This document shows, piece after piece, positions 43,440 through 54,107 of a DNA stretch of 64,000 nucleotides. The position numbers and the translations under genes are program-made. The DNA is taken from the NCBI RefSeq assembly GCF_048771995.1, contig NC_133060.1:3529501-3593500 (forward strand), written 5' to 3'. The notes beneath the pieces were generated by a model. It was not told where the DNA came from. It did no database searches and worked only from the letters and a program-made list of their open reading frames with translations. This DNA comes from Taeniopygia guttata (lineage: Eukaryota > Chordata > Aves > Passeriformes > Estrildidae). Positions within the stretch are counted from its first letter, which is position 1; each line of letters starts with the position of its first letter.

Positions 43440-43573
43440 TGGAAGTTCCAAGAGGGGGGAGTTCCAGGAGAAGGGGAGTTCCAGGAGAAGGGGAGTTTTA
43501 GGAGAAGGGGAGATCCAAGAGAGGGGAAATTCCAAGAGAGGGGAAATTCCAAGAGAGGGGAAATTCCAAGAGG
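43440..43573. repeat. 17-base purine-rich minisatellite, unit 2
   Basis: Counterpart of 5311-5432, with more AAATTCCAAGAGAGGGG variants and fewer GTTCCAGGAGAAGGGGA. Confidence 0.85.
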
Positions 43574-43929
43574 GCGTCTGGCTCCTCAGGGACTCCTTAT
43601 CAGGGGGTTTCAAGGTGGGCTGGAACAAGACCTGGGCCAATGGGGTCACAGACACCTGATGCTTCAGGGGAGGGTTACAGGTGTGGGATGAACCATACAT
43701 TGGGGTGAGATCCAATAGTCCATTTGGCCTTTGGACCTATCTACTTCTCTAACTTCACTGGTTAAACTAACACTCCATCAATTCTCTCTTCTTATAAGGA
43801 AGAAAGTACAACAATTATTATTTACATGAACAGTGCATGAGAACTCTAGTACAAATATGTAAACATTAGGAGGAATAGAAAACTTTTAAAAGAACTTTAA
43901 AGCATTTAAAAGTGCAGGGTGATATTACA

Positions 43930-44095
43930 CAGCCTTCCTGTGATGTCACACACCCCTGTGATGTCACACAGACATCTATGGGATGTCATATTGCCCCTGT
44001 GATGTCACACTGACCCTGTGATGTCACACAGACATCTCTGTGATGTGACACTGATCTCTGTGAGGTTACACAGCCACTGTGATGTCACACTGTTG
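43930..44095. repeat. TGTGATGTCACA satellite, unit 2
   Basis: Single block of the satellite described at 5795; it matches block 2 of unit 1. Confidence 0.9.
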
Positions 44096-44171
44096 CACCA
44101 GGACACAAAATAACTCACACACTCTTATTAAGATTAAGAGAGTAAAAGGAAACAACTTTATTTTTTAATCA

Positions 44172-45499
44172 CAGTATCACAGAATAATGAGGTTGGAAGA
44201 GACCTCTAAGATCATCAAGTCCAACCTGTGCCCTAACACCACAACTAAACTATAGCACCAAGTGCCAAGTCCAGTCTTTTTTTAAACATATCCAGAGATA
44301 GTGATTCCACCACCTCCCTAGGAAGACAATTCCAGTATTTTATTATTCTTTCAGTGAAAAAGCTTTTCCTAATATCCAACCTAAACCTTCCCTGACATAG
44401 CTTGAGGCTGTGTCCTCTTGTTCTGCCAGTTGCTGCCCGGTGGAAGAGACCGACCCCCACCTGTCTGCAGCCTCCCTTCAGGAGCTGTAGAGAGCAGTAA
44501 GGTCACCTCTGAGCCTCCTCTTCTCCAGGCTAAACAACCCCAACTCCCTCAAACATTCCTCACAGGGCTTGTGTTCCAAGCCCCTCACCAGCCTCGTTGC
44601 CTCCTCTGGACGTGCTCAAGCATCTCAATGTCCTTCCTGAACTGAGGGGGCAGAACTGGACACAGCACTCAAGGTGCGGTCTCACCAGCGCCGAGTACAG
44701 GGGGAGAATGACCTCCCTGCTCCTGCGGGTCACACAATTCCTAATGCAGGCCAGGAGCCATTGGCCTTCTTGGCCACCGAGGCACATTGCTGGCTCATAT
44801 CCACCCGGCTGTCCACCAGCACCCCCGGGTCCCTTTCTGCCTGGACACTGTCCAGCCACACTGTCCCCAACCTGTAATGCTGTCGGGGATTTTTGTGTCC
44901 AAAATGCAGAACTCGGCACTTAGACTTAGTAAACTTCATGCTGTTGGACTTTGCCCATCCGTCCAATCGATCCAAATCTCTCTGCAGAGCCCTCCTTCCT
45001 TCCAACAGATCAACACAAGCTCCCAGCTTAGTATTTCTGCAAATTGACCAATGAAGGACTCAATGCCCTCATCCATGTCGTCTATAAAAATATTCAATAG
45101 AACTGGTCCCAGCGCAGAGCCCTGAGGGACACCACTGGTGCCTGTCCCCAGCTGGATGCAGCACCGCTCACCACCGCTCTCTGGGCCGGCCATCCAGCCA
45201 GTTCCTAACCCAGCACAGAGCGCTCCTGGCCCAGCCGTGGGCTGCAGCTTTTCCAGGAGTGTGCTGTGGGAGACAGCATCAAAGGCCTTGCTGAAGTCTA
45301 AATAGCCAACATCCACAGACAGCCCTGCCTGCATCCACCAAGTGGGTCACCTGGTCATAGAAGGAGACCAGGTTGCTCAGACATGATCTGCCCTGTGTAA
45401 ACCCATGCTGCCTGGGTCTGGCACCCTGGCCATCCTGTAAGTGCTGTGTGGTAGCACTCAGTATGAACTGTTCCATTACATTTCTATAAATATATCTGG
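44172..45499 (-). mobile_element. CR1 LINE, 5'-truncated, minus strand (unit 2)
   Basis: Counterpart of 6880-8207 with the same truncation point. The minus strand reads [13 protein letters not shown] and [17 protein letters not shown]. It ends at CTGG (45499), after which the sequence has no match to unit 1. Confidence 0.9.
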
Positions 45500-45689
45500 G
45501 ATTCCATCGCTAATCCTGTGGGACAAATTGCACTGAAGTTCAATTCCACCTGTCCAATCTTTTACACCTTTGAGAAAGTCTGGGGCTGGGATTGGATCCA
45601 GCCACTCAGAGGCTCCTCTCTTTGAACAAATTTTAGAAGTCTAAACGTCCTGGAGGGTTTTGGGGTTTCAGGGTGGCTGCTGGGTATCA
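45500..45689. other. Unique sequence after unit 2
   Basis: No gene or repeat recognised. It marks the right breakpoint of the duplicated block. Confidence 0.4.
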
Positions 45690-46130
45690 TTTCTCCATCT
45701 CATGATTCAGCAGGAGTTTCTCCAATAAAGAAATAATGCTTTTGCCCGAAGCTCCCACTCTACTTGTGACAGAAGCCCCGTGAGTGTCTGGGACCTCCCG
45801 CCTCTTTGGCAGCCTGGCCACTCCTGGGATGTCACCGTGGAGCCCCTGTGAGTGCCTGTGACAGACCGGTGCCTTTGCAGCACAAGGTGCGCCGGGATGT
45901 TCACCATGGAATGGCTGTGACTGCCTCTGACCACTCGGCTCCTTACCATCCCCAGAAAGCCCTGGCAGGTCTCCACGGAGCCCCTGTCTCTCTGTGTGTG
46001 ACATTCCAGCTCTTGAAGAGCCTGGAGACTTGGGAAGTCCCCATGGAACCTCTCTGAGTGCCTGTGGCAACTCGGTTCCTTCACAGGCAAACATCACCAG
46101 CCCCTGTTGCTGTGCTCAGTTTCCATAGAG
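45690..46130 (+). repeat. Inverted repeat, left arm
   Basis: The reverse complement of this stretch recurs at 49262-49645 and 50057-50135. Shared blocks include CAAATATAAAG-free stretches such as TCCAATAAAGAAA, GGGACCTCCCGCC, GACCACTCGGCTCCTTACC and TGTGACATTCCAGCTCTTG. The two arms are separated by about 3.1 kb. Confidence 0.85.
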
Positions 46131-46335
46131 ACCATCATCAACCCCCCATTGCGATGGTCAGTTTCCATGGCAACCATCCCAGACCTGTTGCTATGGTCAG
46201 TTTCCATGGCAACCATCCCCAGCCCCTGTTGCTATGGTCAGTTTCTATGGCAACCATCCCCAGCCCCTGTTGCTATGGTCAGTTTCCATGGCAACCATCC
46301 CCAGCCCCTGTTGCTGTGGTCAGTCCCTGGGCAGC
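46131..46335. repeat. 41-base minisatellite
   Basis: About five copies containing GGTCAGTTTCCATGGCAACC and CCCAGCCCCTGTTGCT, period 41. It grows out of the end of the inverted-repeat arm. Confidence 0.9.
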
Positions 46336-46439
46336 TCCATGGAGATCCCATGCCAGGGGTGGTTGCCATGGACACCAGCTCAGGCCTGCAGCCACAGGCT
46401 GTTGCCATGGCAACCTCTGGCATCCCATTCTCAGGATCA

Positions 46440-46740
46440 TGGGATCCCAGAACCACAGAACTGGCTGAGCTGGGAGGGACCCATCAGGATCCTCGAGTCC
46501 AGCTGCTGGCCCTGCACAGGACACCCCAACACTGCCAGCCTGGGCCTGGCAGCGCTGTCCAAACGCTGCTGGAGCTCAGAGAGCCCTGGAGCTGTGACCC
46601 TTCCCTGGGGAGCCTGGGCAGTGCCCCAGCAGCCTCTGGGCAAAAACCTTTCCCCGAGATCCAACCTCAGCCTGCCCCGACTCAGCTGCAGCCGCTCCCT
46701 GCACTCCTGTCCCTGGGCACCAGAGTGAAGAGGTTCCCTC
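46440..46740 (-). mobile_element. CR1 LINE 3' fragment, minus strand
   Basis: Plus strand shows CCAGAACCACAGAACTGGCT, a GGAGGGACCCATCAGGATCC block and the typical CCAGCTGCTGGCCCTGC onward. Strongly diverged; no open frame. Confidence 0.7.
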
Positions 46741-47221
46741 AGCCCCAGCCAGGGACCCGCTCCCAAGGCTGCTGCCATGGCCACCAGGGCTGGCACCAGC
46801 TGGGATGCTCGGTTTCCGTGGGCCGGGCTTCAGGAATGGGATTCCCCAATTTCCTGCTCCCGCTAAAACCGCGCTGCCACTCGCTGCCCTCCCGCCTCCC
46901 ATGGAAAGCACAAAAGGCAAAGATCCTGAGCTGGGATTAGAACAATTTAATGGGAACAGCAACGAGATAAGGAACAAACAGGAACAGCGACAACAAAAGG
47001 GATAAGAAAAAACTATTTACAAGGAAAACTACAACACAATCAGTAGACCATATGTCATTCATCCACTCAGTTGTACATGCCACTGAACTGCTGCACCAGG
47101 GGACTGGCATTATCACACCTTGCGTTTCCCTTTGGCATTCTCTTTCAGGGCGCAGATGAGACAAAACCAAAAAGTTCAGCTTTAGTCAATCTTTACCTTC
47201 AAAGGAAATTCAGGACTGTGC
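46741..47221. other. No gene seen
   Basis: Ordinary sequence with an A-rich stretch near 46940-47040. No exon, RNA gene or complete mobile element recognised. Confidence 0.35.
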
Positions 47222-47640
47222 AGCAGAGACCAATGTTCTGCATGTCCAGGAATCTCGTGCAGAGAGCGATGCTCTGTGAAACCAGGAATCCCGTGCAGAG
47301 AGCGATGCTCTGTGAAATCTGGAATCCCTCGCAGAGAGTGATACTCTGTGAAATCAGGAATCCCGTGCAGAGAGCGATGCTCTGTGAAATCAGGAATCCC
47401 GTGCAGAGAGCGATGCTCTGTGAAATCAGGAATCCCGTGTAGAGAGTGATGCTCTGTGAAATCAGGAATCCCATGCAGAGAGCGATGATCTGTGAAATCA
47501 GGAATCCCGCGCAGAGAGCGATGCTCTGTGAAATCAGGAATCCTGTGCAGAGAGCGATGCTCTGTGAAATCAGGAATTCCGTGCAGATTGCGATGCTCTG
47601 TGAAATCAGGAATCCCGCGCAGAGAGCGATGCTCTGTGAA
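47222..47640. repeat. 36-base minisatellite, about 11-12 copies
   Basis: Unit begins GCAGAGAGCGATGCTCTGTG and continues AAATCAGGAATCCCGT. Because 36 is divisible by three, frames on both strands stay open and spell 12-residue repeats (for example LCEIRNPVQRAM on the plus strand). No start, splice or homology suggests a real protein. Confidence 0.92.
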
Positions 47641-48014
47641 CAATCACTCGGCCAATGGCCCAGTGCAGCCGCCTGCAGGAGCCCAGGCTGGCACAACCAG
47701 CCCGGAGCCGCTCTGTGGCTACTGAGCCGGGCCGAGCCGGGCCGAGCCGGGCCGAGCCGCAGCGATTTCCAAAGGAGATTGGCACTGGAGCTACTGACTT
47801 GACTTCGGTGCTTTCTGTGAAAAACGCCAAGCACTTGGTTTTTAAGATTTTAAAAGTTTAATAATTAGAGTAATAAATTAACACTTAGAGTAATCAAAGT
47901 TTAAGAGTTAGGACAATTACAAGACAATAAAAAGCAAAGAATTACGGACGTCCGGACGCTGTCTGTGAAAAACGCTGCGAGGCCTTTCCCGCCCTGCGCC
48001 GCCGGGATCTGCCC
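47641..48014. other. A/T-rich flank ahead of the MHC-like promoter
   Basis: Contains GAGCCGGGCC repeats at 47725-47758 and then A/T-rich sequence. CTGTGAAAAACGC occurs on both sides (about 47813 and 47963). No gene seen. Confidence 0.35.
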
Positions 48015-48127
48015 GGCGACCGATGACATCACTGGAGCCTCGAGCTGCCATTGGCGAGCCGCAAAGAGCGGAGCCAATGGCGGGGCCGGAGGCGGCTCTG
48101 GGGGCGGGGCCGCAGCGGAGCGGCGCC
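48015..48127 (+). promoter_or_regulatory. MHC class I-like promoter (X2/Y-type boxes, CCAAT, GC box)
   Basis: A CRE-like TGACATCAC at 48024-48032, then an inverted CCAAT (ATTGG, 48050-48054) about 20 bases on, then CCAAT (48074-48078) and a GC box (48101-48110), all just before ATG 48128. The CRE-like and ATTGG boxes are ordered and spaced like the X2 and Y boxes of the SXY module that drives MHC genes through RFX, CREB and NF-Y. Assignment depends on the MHC-like exon 1 next to it. Confidence 0.5.
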
Positions 48128-48830
48128 ATGGCTCCCGCGCTGGGGCTGGGGGCGCTCCTGGGCCCCGGGGCGGCGGCGAGAGGCGAGGGGGACCCCGGCA
48201 CCGGGAGGGACTCTTTGATCGCCCATTCCGGAGCACCGAGGGGCCTGAACCCCCATTCCCGGGCGCCGAGGACCCCCGCACCCCATTCCCGGCATGGGTT
48301 CTACCCTGCACCCCCTTATCTGGCACCAGCAACCCCCGCACCCCTTTCCCGGCCATCCCGCCTCTCCCAGCCCACAGAGCCCCCTTTTCCTTCACCCAGA
48401 GATCCCCTGGACCCCTATTCCTGCCTTTCCCAGCGCCCAGCCCCTCCTTTCCTCAACACCGAGGACACCCGGGACCCCTATTCCCAGCCAGCCCGGGTTT
48501 TCCCACCTTTTCGGGGAATGGGGACACCGGGGAGCCGTGGAGCTCCTTTCCCTGGATACAGGAACCCCCTTAACCCCGCCCATCCCACCTCTACCCACCC
48601 CAGCCTTCCCCTTTCTTAATCCTGGAACCCCCAAACCCCGTTCCCAGCTCTCCCGTTCCCCCTTTCCTTCCCCCGTGCCCCCCCAGCCCCAAATCTCCGT
48701 GTGCCCCCTTTCTCCTGTCCCTGCGTTCCCTGCCCGTGGCGCTGTCGGGGCCCGGCCCGGGGTTCCCGCAGTTCGTGTCCATGGGGTCCCTGGATGGGAT
48801 CCCCTTCCAGCGGAGCCGCAGCCGAGCCGG
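48128..48830 (+). pseudogene. MHC class I-like 5' fragment (exon 1, intron 1, part of exon 2)
   Basis: Exon 1 opens with ATG in a strong context and reads MAPALGLGALLGPGAAA, a signal peptide of the type seen in songbird MHC class I. A C-rich intron follows. At about 48715-48820 the frame reads LRSLPVALSGPGPGFP then QFVSMGSLDGIPFQR, corresponding to the start of the alpha-1 domain. The exon 1 donor GT and the exon 2 acceptor AG are not visible, homology fades after about 48830, and no alpha-2, alpha-3 or membrane exon is found. It is therefore a dead fragment. Class I fits better than class II by the PQFVSMG-DGIPF motif. Confidence 0.6.
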
Positions 48831-49261
48831 GATCTCGGCCCAGCCAGAGCCGGCACAAGGAGCGGAGGACTTCTCCTCCCCCTGCCTGCTGGCTGTGGGC
48901 GAATCTCAGCAGAGGCAGAGCCTTGGCTGGGCTGGCCCGGCCCGGGGCTGCTCCTGGGGCCTGGCGGCTCCTGGCTCGGCCTGGGCGAGCAGCAGGGTGG
49001 GCCTTAGCAGCGGCCAGATGTTGGCAGCTGCAGCCGCCAGAGCTCGGCCCCGCGGCCTCTCCTCCCGCTGCAGCTGGTGGGCTCCCCAGGAAGGGGATTT
49101 TTCCTTTTTTACCTGCATCTTCATAGAGACATATCAGCTTTCTCAGCGGTTTAACAGACTGTCATTGTCAAAGCTAATTACTGATTTGGTTTGTGTCAGA
49201 CACGGAGGAAACTGCTCGGAGCTTCTCTGTGCATTTCTTCCATAAGCACCTCCCATGCAAA
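48831..49261. other. GC-rich stretch after the MHC-like fragment
   Basis: Open but compositionally biased frames; nothing recognised. From 49090 the sequence becomes A/T-richer and leads into the inverted repeat arm. Confidence 0.35.
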
Positions 49262-50135
49262 ACCAGCCCAGGACAGCAACAGGGGGCTGGGGATGGAAAC
49301 TGAGCACAGCAACAGGGGCTGGTGATGTTTGCCTGTGAAGGAACCGAGTTGCCACAGGCACTCAGAGAGGTTCCATGGGGACTTCCCAAGTCTCCAGGCT
49401 CTTCAAGAGCTGGAATGTCACACACAGAGAGACAGGGGCTCCGTGGAGACCTGCCAGGGCTTTCTGGGGATGGTAAGGAGCCGAGTGGTCAGAGGCAGTC
49501 ACAGCCATTCCATGGTGACATCCCAGCGCACCTTGTGCTGCAAAGGCACCGGTCTGTCACGGGCACTCACAGGGGCTCCACGGTGACATCCCAGGAGTGC
49601 CCAGGCTGCCAAAGAGGCGGGAGGTCCCAGACACTCACAGGAGTTCCTGTCTATTGTAAATGCAGGCAAACCCAATGGGAAGAAATGATGATGTCTGACT
49701 CACTTCAGAAGGCTGAATGATTTCTTTATTATAATTATGGCTAAAATACATTAATATACTATATGAAAAGGAAGAGACTAAAACTACATACTGCTTTCTC
49801 TAATTCTATCTCTAACTATAACACAACTCGTGACCCTCTCTCCAGAGTCCAGACAAGGTGGGTTGGATTGGCCATCAGGCTCAAAGAATCCTCACCAGAA
49901 TCCAATCAAGCACTCACTCCACGTAAACAATTCTCCAAACACATTCCACATAGGAAAAACAAGGAGCGGAAATAGAAGTTGTTTTCTCTTTCATTTCACT
50001 CTGTGCACCTCTATGAAAAATCCTGAGAGGGAGAGAAATGTGCTGCCACACCTGTCATGGGCAGAGTGGGAGCTTCAGGCAAAAGTTTAGTTTCTTTATT
50101 GGAGAAATTCCTGCTGAGTCATGAGGTGGAAAAAT
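49262..50135 (-). repeat. Inverted repeat, right arm, split by an LTR-like insertion
   Basis: Reverse complement of 45690-46130. It is continuous with the left arm across 49262-49645 and again from 50057; the 400 bases between are an insertion (see 49652-50050). Confidence 0.85.
49652..50050 (-). mobile_element. LTR-like insertion with 6-base target duplication
   Basis: Flanked by CCTGTC at 49646-49651 and 50051-50056. The uninterrupted left arm of the inverted repeat has CTGTC once at the matching point, so it shows the empty site. On the minus strand the element starts TGTGGCAGCACATTT; TTTATT near 49722 is a minus-strand AATAAA. Six-base duplications are usual for class II LTRs. Probably a solo LTR. 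Confidence 0.7.
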
Positions 50136-50179
50136 GGCTTGGACTTTGGTTACAGGTACCTCTTCTAACTCTTCACTGT

Positions 50180-50757
50180 CTTTTTCCATCGTGTGCTATG
50201 ACCGCTACCTGTCCATCTGCAAAGCCCTGCACTACGGGACCCTCCTGGGCAGCAGAGCTTGTGCCCACACGGCAGCAGCTGCCCGGGCCAGTGGATTTCT
50301 CTTTTCACTGCTGCACCCGGCCAAAACATTTTCCCTGCCCCTGTGCCAGGGAAATGCATTGGGCCAGTTCTTCTGTGAAATGCCCCAGATCCTCAAGCTC
50401 TCCTGCTCCAAATCCTATCTCAGAGAACATGGGTTCATTGCCCTTAGTGCCTGTTTAGCATTTGGGTGTTTTGTGTTCATTGTTTTCTCCTATGTGCAGA
50501 TCCTCAGGGCTGTGCTGAGGATCCCCTCTGAGCAGGGACGGCACAAAGCCTTTTCCACCTCCCTCCCTCACATGGCCATGCTCTCCCTGTTTGTCAGCAC
50601 TGGCACATACTTGATGCCCCTTTCCATCTCCTCCCCATCCCTGGATCTGGCCCTGTCAGTTCTGTACTCGGTGCTGCCTCCAGCCCTGCATCCCCTCATC
50701 CACAGCCTGAGGAACCAGGAGCTCAAGGCTGCAGTGTGGACACTGATGACTGGATGA
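50180..50757 (+). pseudogene. Olfactory receptor, family 14-like, 5'-truncated
   Basis: The frame reads from the DRY motif (CYDRYLSICKALHYG) at the end of transmembrane helix 3 to the C-terminus, with the conserved FFCEMPQILKLSCS loop, the FSTSLPHMAMLSLF segment of helix 6, LPPALHPLIHSLRNQEL of helix 7, and a stop at 50755-50757. Helices 1-3 are missing; upstream is the inverted repeat. Avian receptors of this large (gamma-c) group share these motifs. The remaining frame is uninterrupted, so the truncation is probably not ancient. A few conserved positions differ (LIHSLRN rather than LIYSLRN). Without helices 1-3 it cannot form a receptor. Confidence 0.92.
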
Positions 50758-51872
50758 TTTCAGGAACACTAAACAGCTGGCCAATTTTTGCAAATCGCTT
50801 GTAATAAAAGTCATCTTTGGTACTTCTTTTTGTTTCATTTTGGAGGTTCTTTTTATTTGTAATACACATTTAACATTGTCCTCAAAAAATGTCATTGCTT
50901 GTGCCATTTCTCACTTTGTTTCACTCCACCTTCTCTGCGGCTACAGACTGTGTCAATGAGGTGCTGCGCTCTCAGTGACTTTAAAGGAACTAAAGGCTGT
51001 CCCAGCACAGTTTTCTGCAGAGATGCCCTTTTGTTGCCTTCTCTGGAGCTGCAGCAGCAATGTCCCAGAGCGTCCTCATGGAGCTGCCAACAACCTCCCC
51101 CCTCTGCAGCCCTGGCCTCTCCCCCAGCTCACAGAGGTGCCGCATCCTTGCAGGCACAGACACGGCAGCACTGGCTCAGCAGCCCCTGTTTGCACTGCAC
51201 ACAGCAGGCGGGAGCACCCCATGGTGTTGGTGTGGGGACATGGACCTGAGGCAGCACAAATGCCATCAGCCCCTGGGGCCAGGAAGGGCTGGGGGATGCC
51301 AGGGAAACCACTCAGCTTTGTCCTGGCCTCTGCAGTCAGCCAGAAAGTTTGTTCCCATCAGCTGGGAGTTTCCTGTCCCACTGCAGACGCTGCTGCTCAG
51401 AGCCAGGGCTGCCTGGCAGCCACCCCCAAACTGCCAGGAGCCTTTCCTTGGCTTCACTTTTTCTTTCTTTATTCCCCCTGCTACAGATTTCTTCCTGCTG
51501 CCCGCCCCTTTTCCCTCTCCTGCAAGCTGCCCATCCCTGTTTGCTCTTTCCTCTCTGGCCTCCAGTCCCCAAATTGGCACCAGAACCTCTCTTAGGGAGC
51601 AGGATCATCCTACAAGTGCTGCAGGAATTGTCTGCAGGCTCCTGCACTTCTCCCTGCTGCTCCCTTGCCAGAGGCACCCCAGGCCAGGGGGGCACATCTG
51701 GGCTGCTGTGTCTGGCTGTGGGGCTCCCTGTTCTAGGCAAGGAGCTGCAGAGGCTCTGCAGGACTGACAGGATGGGCTTTGGGGCTGTGAGGAGAAGCTG
51801 AGGGACCTGGGTTGATGCATCTTCTGAAGAGGAGGCCCAGGGCTCATCCTGCAACTGCTCCAAGGGTGGTTT
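50758..51872. other. No gene seen
   Basis: 3' flank of the receptor remnant and unassigned sequence; an AATAAA-like TGTAATAAAAG occurs near 50800. No exon or element recognised in 50900-51870. Confidence 0.35.
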
Positions 51873-52450
51873 CAGAGAATCACACAATCAGCAAGGTTGG
51901 AAAAGACCTTGGAGATCATCAAGTCCAACCTCTGTCCTGACACTGCCTTGTCTCCCCTGAACCTTCTCTTCTCCTGGATAAACAACCCCAGCTCCTTCAG
52001 CCGCTCCTCACAGGAATTGTGCTCCACACACCTCACCAGCCTTGTTGCCCTTCTCTGGACATGCTCCACCCCTCCATGTCCTTCCTAAATTGGTGGCCAA
52101 GAACTGGACACAGCACTCGAGGTGCTGCCCAACCAGTGCTGAACACACAGGAAGAATCACTGCCCTGCTGCTGCTGGCCACACCATTCCTGATCCAGCCC
52201 TGATCCATTGGCCTTCTTGGCCACCTGGGCACACTCTGGCTCATGTCCAGCCTGCTGTCCAGCAGTCCCTGCAGGTCCCTTTCTGCCTGGCTGCTGTCCA
52301 GCCCCTTTGTCCCCAGCCTGTAGCACTGCAGGGGTTGTTGTGGCCAAAGTGCAGGACCCGGCACTTGGACTTGTTAAACCTCACATTGCTGGATTTGGGA
52401 CCTCTGCAGAGTCCTCCTACCCTCCAGCAGATCAACATTCCCAGCCAGCT
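51873..52450 (-). mobile_element. CR1 LINE 3' fragment, minus strand
   Basis: Plus strand begins AGAATCACACAATCAGCAAGG and continues TTGGAAAAGACCTTGGAGATC and so on through CACAGCACTCGAGGTGC and TTGGCCTTCTTGGCCACCTG. It is interrupted on its right by the 40-base minisatellite. Confidence 0.88.
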
Positions 52451-52460
52451 TGGTGTCACC

Positions 52461-52740
52461 AGGCACGGCCTGTCCCCCTGGCCCAGCAGCAGGGGACAGG
52501 GGGCACGGCCTGTCCCCCTGGCCCAGCAGCAGGGGACGGGGGGCACGGCCTGTCCCCCTGGCCCAGCAGCAGGGGACAGGGGGCACGGCCTGTCCCCCTG
52601 GCCCAGCAGCAGGGGACAGGGGGCACGGCCTGTCCCCCTGGCCCAGCAGCAGGGGACAGGGGGCACGGCCTGTCCCCCTGGGCCAGCAGCAGGGACAGGG
52701 GGCACGGCCTGTCCCCCTGGCCCAGCAGCAGCCCCGTGCC
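52461..52740. repeat. 40-base minisatellite, about seven copies
   Basis: Unit: GGGCACGGCCTGTCCCCCTG followed by GCCCAGCAGCAGGGGACAGG, period exactly 40 (52501, 52541). It grew at the edge of the CR1 fragment. Confidence 0.95.
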
Positions 52741-53159
52741 CTGCCCAAGGCGCTCCCAGCAGGGGCTGGGCCCCAGAGGCAGGGGGAGACCCCAGTCCCG
52801 GGGCAGCGTTTCTGCCCCGTCCCCTGTCCAGCCCAGCCTGCCCCGTGTGCGCAGTGACCGCTGGCACGGGCTGCACTGGACACTGTGACCTGCTGGGGAC
52901 ACTGAGAGCTGCCCCGCTGTGACACTGCCGATAAACATGTTGAGCTAAGACAAGGATGGGGACATGGGGGGGATCTTGCAGGGGATGTGGGGGATGCTGG
53001 GTTTGAGGGACTTGAGGGTTCCTGGGAGGGACCTGGGAGTTGCTCAGGGCTTTGGGCACCCCAGGCTGAGCGGCTCCAGTTGCACTGGGAGACCCTGGTG
53101 GAGGTTCTGGGCAGCTGGTCAAGGAGCCCCTGCCCTGGAACTGTCCCCATGTGCCCCCA

Positions 53160-53461
53160 TCCCAATGCCCGGTCCCCCTGCAGTGGCTGCCCCATTCCTT
53201 ACTCCCCTTCCATACTCCCCTTGCCCCTGCCTGTTCCCATGTCCCCCCATCCCGTTCCCGTCCTGCTCCCATCCCAATCCGGACCCAATTCTTGATCCCT
53301 GTTCAGTATTCCCTGTCCCTGTCCCCATTCCCAGTCCTATTCCCTGTCCCCATTCCTGGTCCCTGTCCCCATTCCCTGTCTCTGTCACCACTCCCAGTCC
53401 CTGTCTCCATTCCCATTCCCCATTCCCTGTCCCCATTCCCATTCCCTGTCCCCATTCCCGG
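53160..53461. repeat. C/T-rich simple repeat
   Basis: Degenerate repeats of CCCATTCCC / TCCCTGTCC type. Bases 52741-53159 before it hold no recognised gene. Confidence 0.8.
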
Positions 53462-54107
53462 TGAGACATTAATTTGGAAGAATTAAGAATTTTAGGAAGT
53501 TAAGATGATAGTTAAATGAGTTGTTGCTGACTCATCGGAAGTAGATAAATAGGCTTTGTTCCTAGTTAACAGTAGCTGGATCTTAGATAAGATATCCAGG
53601 ATCTATTAACTCATTGCTTCTCAGCTTTATGTTTGGGTAGCTGTGCTTATCATGAGAAACAGAATGTGACAAACAGATTTCAGGGACACAAAAATAGTTG
53701 CAGACTTCCCATACTTTAGGAATCCATTAAGCACAGGAAAACGGCAAGGATTCATTTGTCACGTGTGCATGGGAAAGGCAGAAAGGTCAGAACGAGGAAG
53801 ACTTATTTTACTTCTTCATTTTGGAGACCCCTCCCCAAAATGGACCCCCGACTCATTTCAGGGAACAGAACTACACATGGTTAATAGCCTTTCTGCCAAT
53901 TAGCATCTGAAGCGGAGCAGAGGAAGTGACAGGGATATGAATATGCATTCATATTTTGTGTATTCAAGACTTCTGTCAATAAAAAAGCTTTGTAATACCT
54001 GTGATTTTTGCAGTGTGAATTAGGGAATTGTCCCAGGTACTGCCCGGCTGTCCCAATAAATATACACTTTCTAACTTTAAACTCTTAGAGAGTTTTTGTC
54101 TGTCTCA
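53462..54107 (+). mobile_element. Probable LTR with perfect terminal inverted repeats
   Basis: Begins TGAGACA and ends TGTCTCA, exact reverse complements, spanning 646 bases. AATAAA occurs in CAATAAATATACAC about 55 bases before the end and a TATA-like stretch in the 3' half. No partner LTR or target duplication is seen. It lies about 220 bases before the left edge of unit 3. Confidence 0.6.

Larger units (their letters stand above)
28100..45499 (+). repeat. Segmental duplication unit 2 (complete, about 17.4 kb)
   Basis: The left part (28100-38127) matches 54330-64000 and the right part (38128-45499) matches 1-8207. The unit therefore holds an MROH-like gene, then a PAK-like gene, then satellite and truncated CR1. 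It is bounded by ERV provirus 2 on the left and by unrelated sequence at 45500. Confidence 0.93.

Noticed and set aside
47199..47834. CRISPR-like appearance of regular repeats
   Set aside because: There are no unique spacers between repeats; it is a vertebrate minisatellite.
52241..53272. Minus-strand open frame of 343 codons
   Set aside because: Caused by the 40-base minisatellite and C/T-rich repeats over a CR1 fragment.
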